A DNA stretch of 6,386 nt, taken from the NCBI GenBank assembly GCA_005877965.1, contig VBNP01000153.1:1-6386 (forward strand). The letters are read 5' to 3'. How positions within the stretch are numbered: position 1 is the stretch's first letter; every line of letters begins with the position of its first letter. Position numbers and translations under genes: made by a program. The stretch comes from Gammaproteobacteria bacterium (GTDB lineage Bacteria > Pseudomonadota > Gammaproteobacteria > Steroidobacterales > Steroidobacteraceae). Positions 5,523 to 6,386 of this stretch are shown here, in pieces. The notes below the pieces were generated by a model, which saw only the letters and a program-made list of their open reading frames with translations, did not search any database and was not told the DNA's origin.

Positions 5523-6386
5523 TCACGTGCCCTGCGTCGCCGGCGAGCCGGCATCGGGCGCCGCCGCACCGCGCCGCCGCGTGCGCCAGCTCGCGAGCCG
5601 CAGCGCCAGGCGATCGAAGTACAGGTAGATCACCGGCGTGGTGAACAGCGTCAGCACCTGGCTCATCGCGAGCCCTCCCACCATGGCGATGCCGAGCGGG
5701 CGGCGCAGCTCCGAGCCCATGCCGCTGGCGAGCATCAGTGGCAGCGCGCCGAGCATGTCGGCCAGGGTGGTCATGAGGATCGGCCGCAGCCGCAGCAGTG
5801 CCGCCTGGTAGATCGCCTCGCGCGGCGGCTTGCCCTCGAGGCGCTCGGCCTGCAGTGCGAAGTCGATCATCATGATCGCGTTCTTCTTCACGATGCCGAT
5901 GAGGAGAATGATGCCGATGATGGCCACGACCGAGAGGTCCTGGCCTGCGATCATGAGCGCGAGCAGCGCGCCGACACCGGCCGAGGGGAGCGTGGAGAGA
6001 ATGGTCACCGGGTGGATGTAGCTCTCGTAGAGCACACCCAGCACGATGTACACGGTCACGATCGCCGCCAGGATCAGCCACAGCGTGCTGCCGAGCGTGC
6101 CCTGGAACGCGAGCGCCGCACCCTGGAAGCTCATCTGCACGCTCGCCGGGATCCCGAGCTCCTGCTGCGCGGCCTTGATGGCGCCGACGGCGCCGCCGAG
6201 CGAGGCCCCGGGGGCGAGGTTGAAGGAGATGGTGGCGGCCGGGAACTGCCCCAGGTGATTGATCGCCAGCGGCGCGGTTCCCTCGCGGATGCGGGCGACG
6301 CTCGCGAGCGGGATCTCGTTGCCGTTCACGGCCGCGACGTACAGGCCTGGCAGCGGTCCCGGGCCCTGCTGGTCCTCGGGCTTGAG
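5523..6386 (-). CDS. mdtB: RND multidrug efflux pump inner-membrane subunit, MdtB/MuxB-like (5' part outside window)
   Basis: This is the C-terminal 287 residues of the partner RND subunit of the MdtC-like protein downstream; about 70 percent of the gene lies beyond the right edge. The reading frame is open right up to base 6386, and GTG codons inside it are not starts. Visible parts are the end of the second porter domain (IPLASVARI, then INHLGQFPAATISFNL at 42-57) and TM8 through TM12. The TM10 lysine is Lys168 (IVKKNAIMM) and the TM11 arginine is Arg201 (RLRPILMT); the TM4 aspartates are not in view. DMLGALPLML and LFTTPVIYL are MdtB-like, where the neighbouring gene has LYTTPV, and this separates the two paralogues. 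It ends in a short Ala/Arg/Gly-rich tail and TGA. The order mdtB-mdtC-channel implies an adaptor gene further upstream. The promoter and any regulator are not visible. Confidence 0.93.
   Translation of the reverse strand, partial: LKPEDQQGPGPLPGLYVAAVNGNEIPLASVARIREGTAPLAINHLGQFPAATISFNLAPGASLGGAVGAIKAAQQELGIPASVQMSFQGAALAFQGTLGSTLWLILAAIVTVYIVLGVLYESYIHPVTILSTLPSAGVGALLALMIAGQDLSVVAIIGIILLIGIVKKNAIMMIDFALQAERLEGKPPREAIYQAALLRLRPILMTTLADMLGALPLMLASGMGSELRRPLGIAMVGGLAMSQVLTLFTTPVIYLYFDRLALRLASWRTRRRGAAAPDAGSPATQGT
5601..6260 (-). repeat. Paralogous segment, copy in mdtB (TM8-TM12 region)
   Basis: This encodes visible MdtB residues 43-262 and is the partner of the mdtC segment at 2409-3068. 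Differences between the copies are scattered through the segment, and many fall at codon third positions. That is what selection on two diverged subunits would give, with some room for local gene conversion. Confidence 0.7.

Noticed and set aside
5539..5552. Five-pair hairpin (GCCGG, loop CGAG, CCGGC) near the end of mdtB
   Set aside because: It is short and inside coding sequence, and such stems are common by chance at this base composition. It is much weaker than the one at 2331-2358.

Overview
This window reads as ordinary chromosomal DNA from a high-GC (about two-thirds G+C by eye) Gram-negative bacterium, most likely a proteobacterium. The Gram-negative call rests on two heteromeric RND efflux-pump genes and an outer-membrane lipoprotein channel. 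Genus cannot be read from the sequence. I see no mobile element, CRISPR array, tRNA, rRNA or phage signature, and coding density is almost complete.

Layout: the first 793 bases (+ strand) hold the 3' part of an ABC-transporter ATPase of the nitrate/sulfonate/bicarbonate (NrtD/SsuB/TauB-like) type, with the C-terminal 'AAA-associated' extension. A 50-base convergent spacer follows. The rest, 844-6386, is one minus-strand operon read from right to left: the 3' third of an MdtB-like RND subunit (entering from the right edge), a complete MdtC-like RND subunit (5498 to 2310), and a complete NodT-family outer-membrane factor lipoprotein (2313 to 844). The periplasmic adaptor (MdtA/MuxA-like) expected at the head of such operons, and the operon promoter, would lie beyond base 6386.

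How the genes fit: MdtB and MdtC homologues form a mixed inner-membrane trimer driven by the proton gradient. A periplasmic adaptor links it to the outer-membrane channel, here supplied by the last gene of the operon. Two RND genes followed by a dedicated outer-membrane factor is the arrangement of Pseudomonas muxABC-opmB, rather than E. coli mdtABCD, which uses unlinked TolC. The channel gene overlaps mdtC by four bases (GTGA), so translation is probably coupled. The ABC ATPase belongs to a different, convergent unit.

I do not see a previously undescribed system. The best unexplained signal is a very strong all-GC hairpin encoded in the last codons of mdtC, five bases upstream of the channel gene's ribosome-binding site. 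It could set the ratio of channel to pump. Lesser points are a Thr/Ala/Gly-rich insertion in the MdtC porter domain, a Gly/Ser-rich loop in the channel, an in-frame mdtB-mdtC junction with an overlapping seven-codon mini-ORF, and a winged-helix-like pattern in the ATPase extension.
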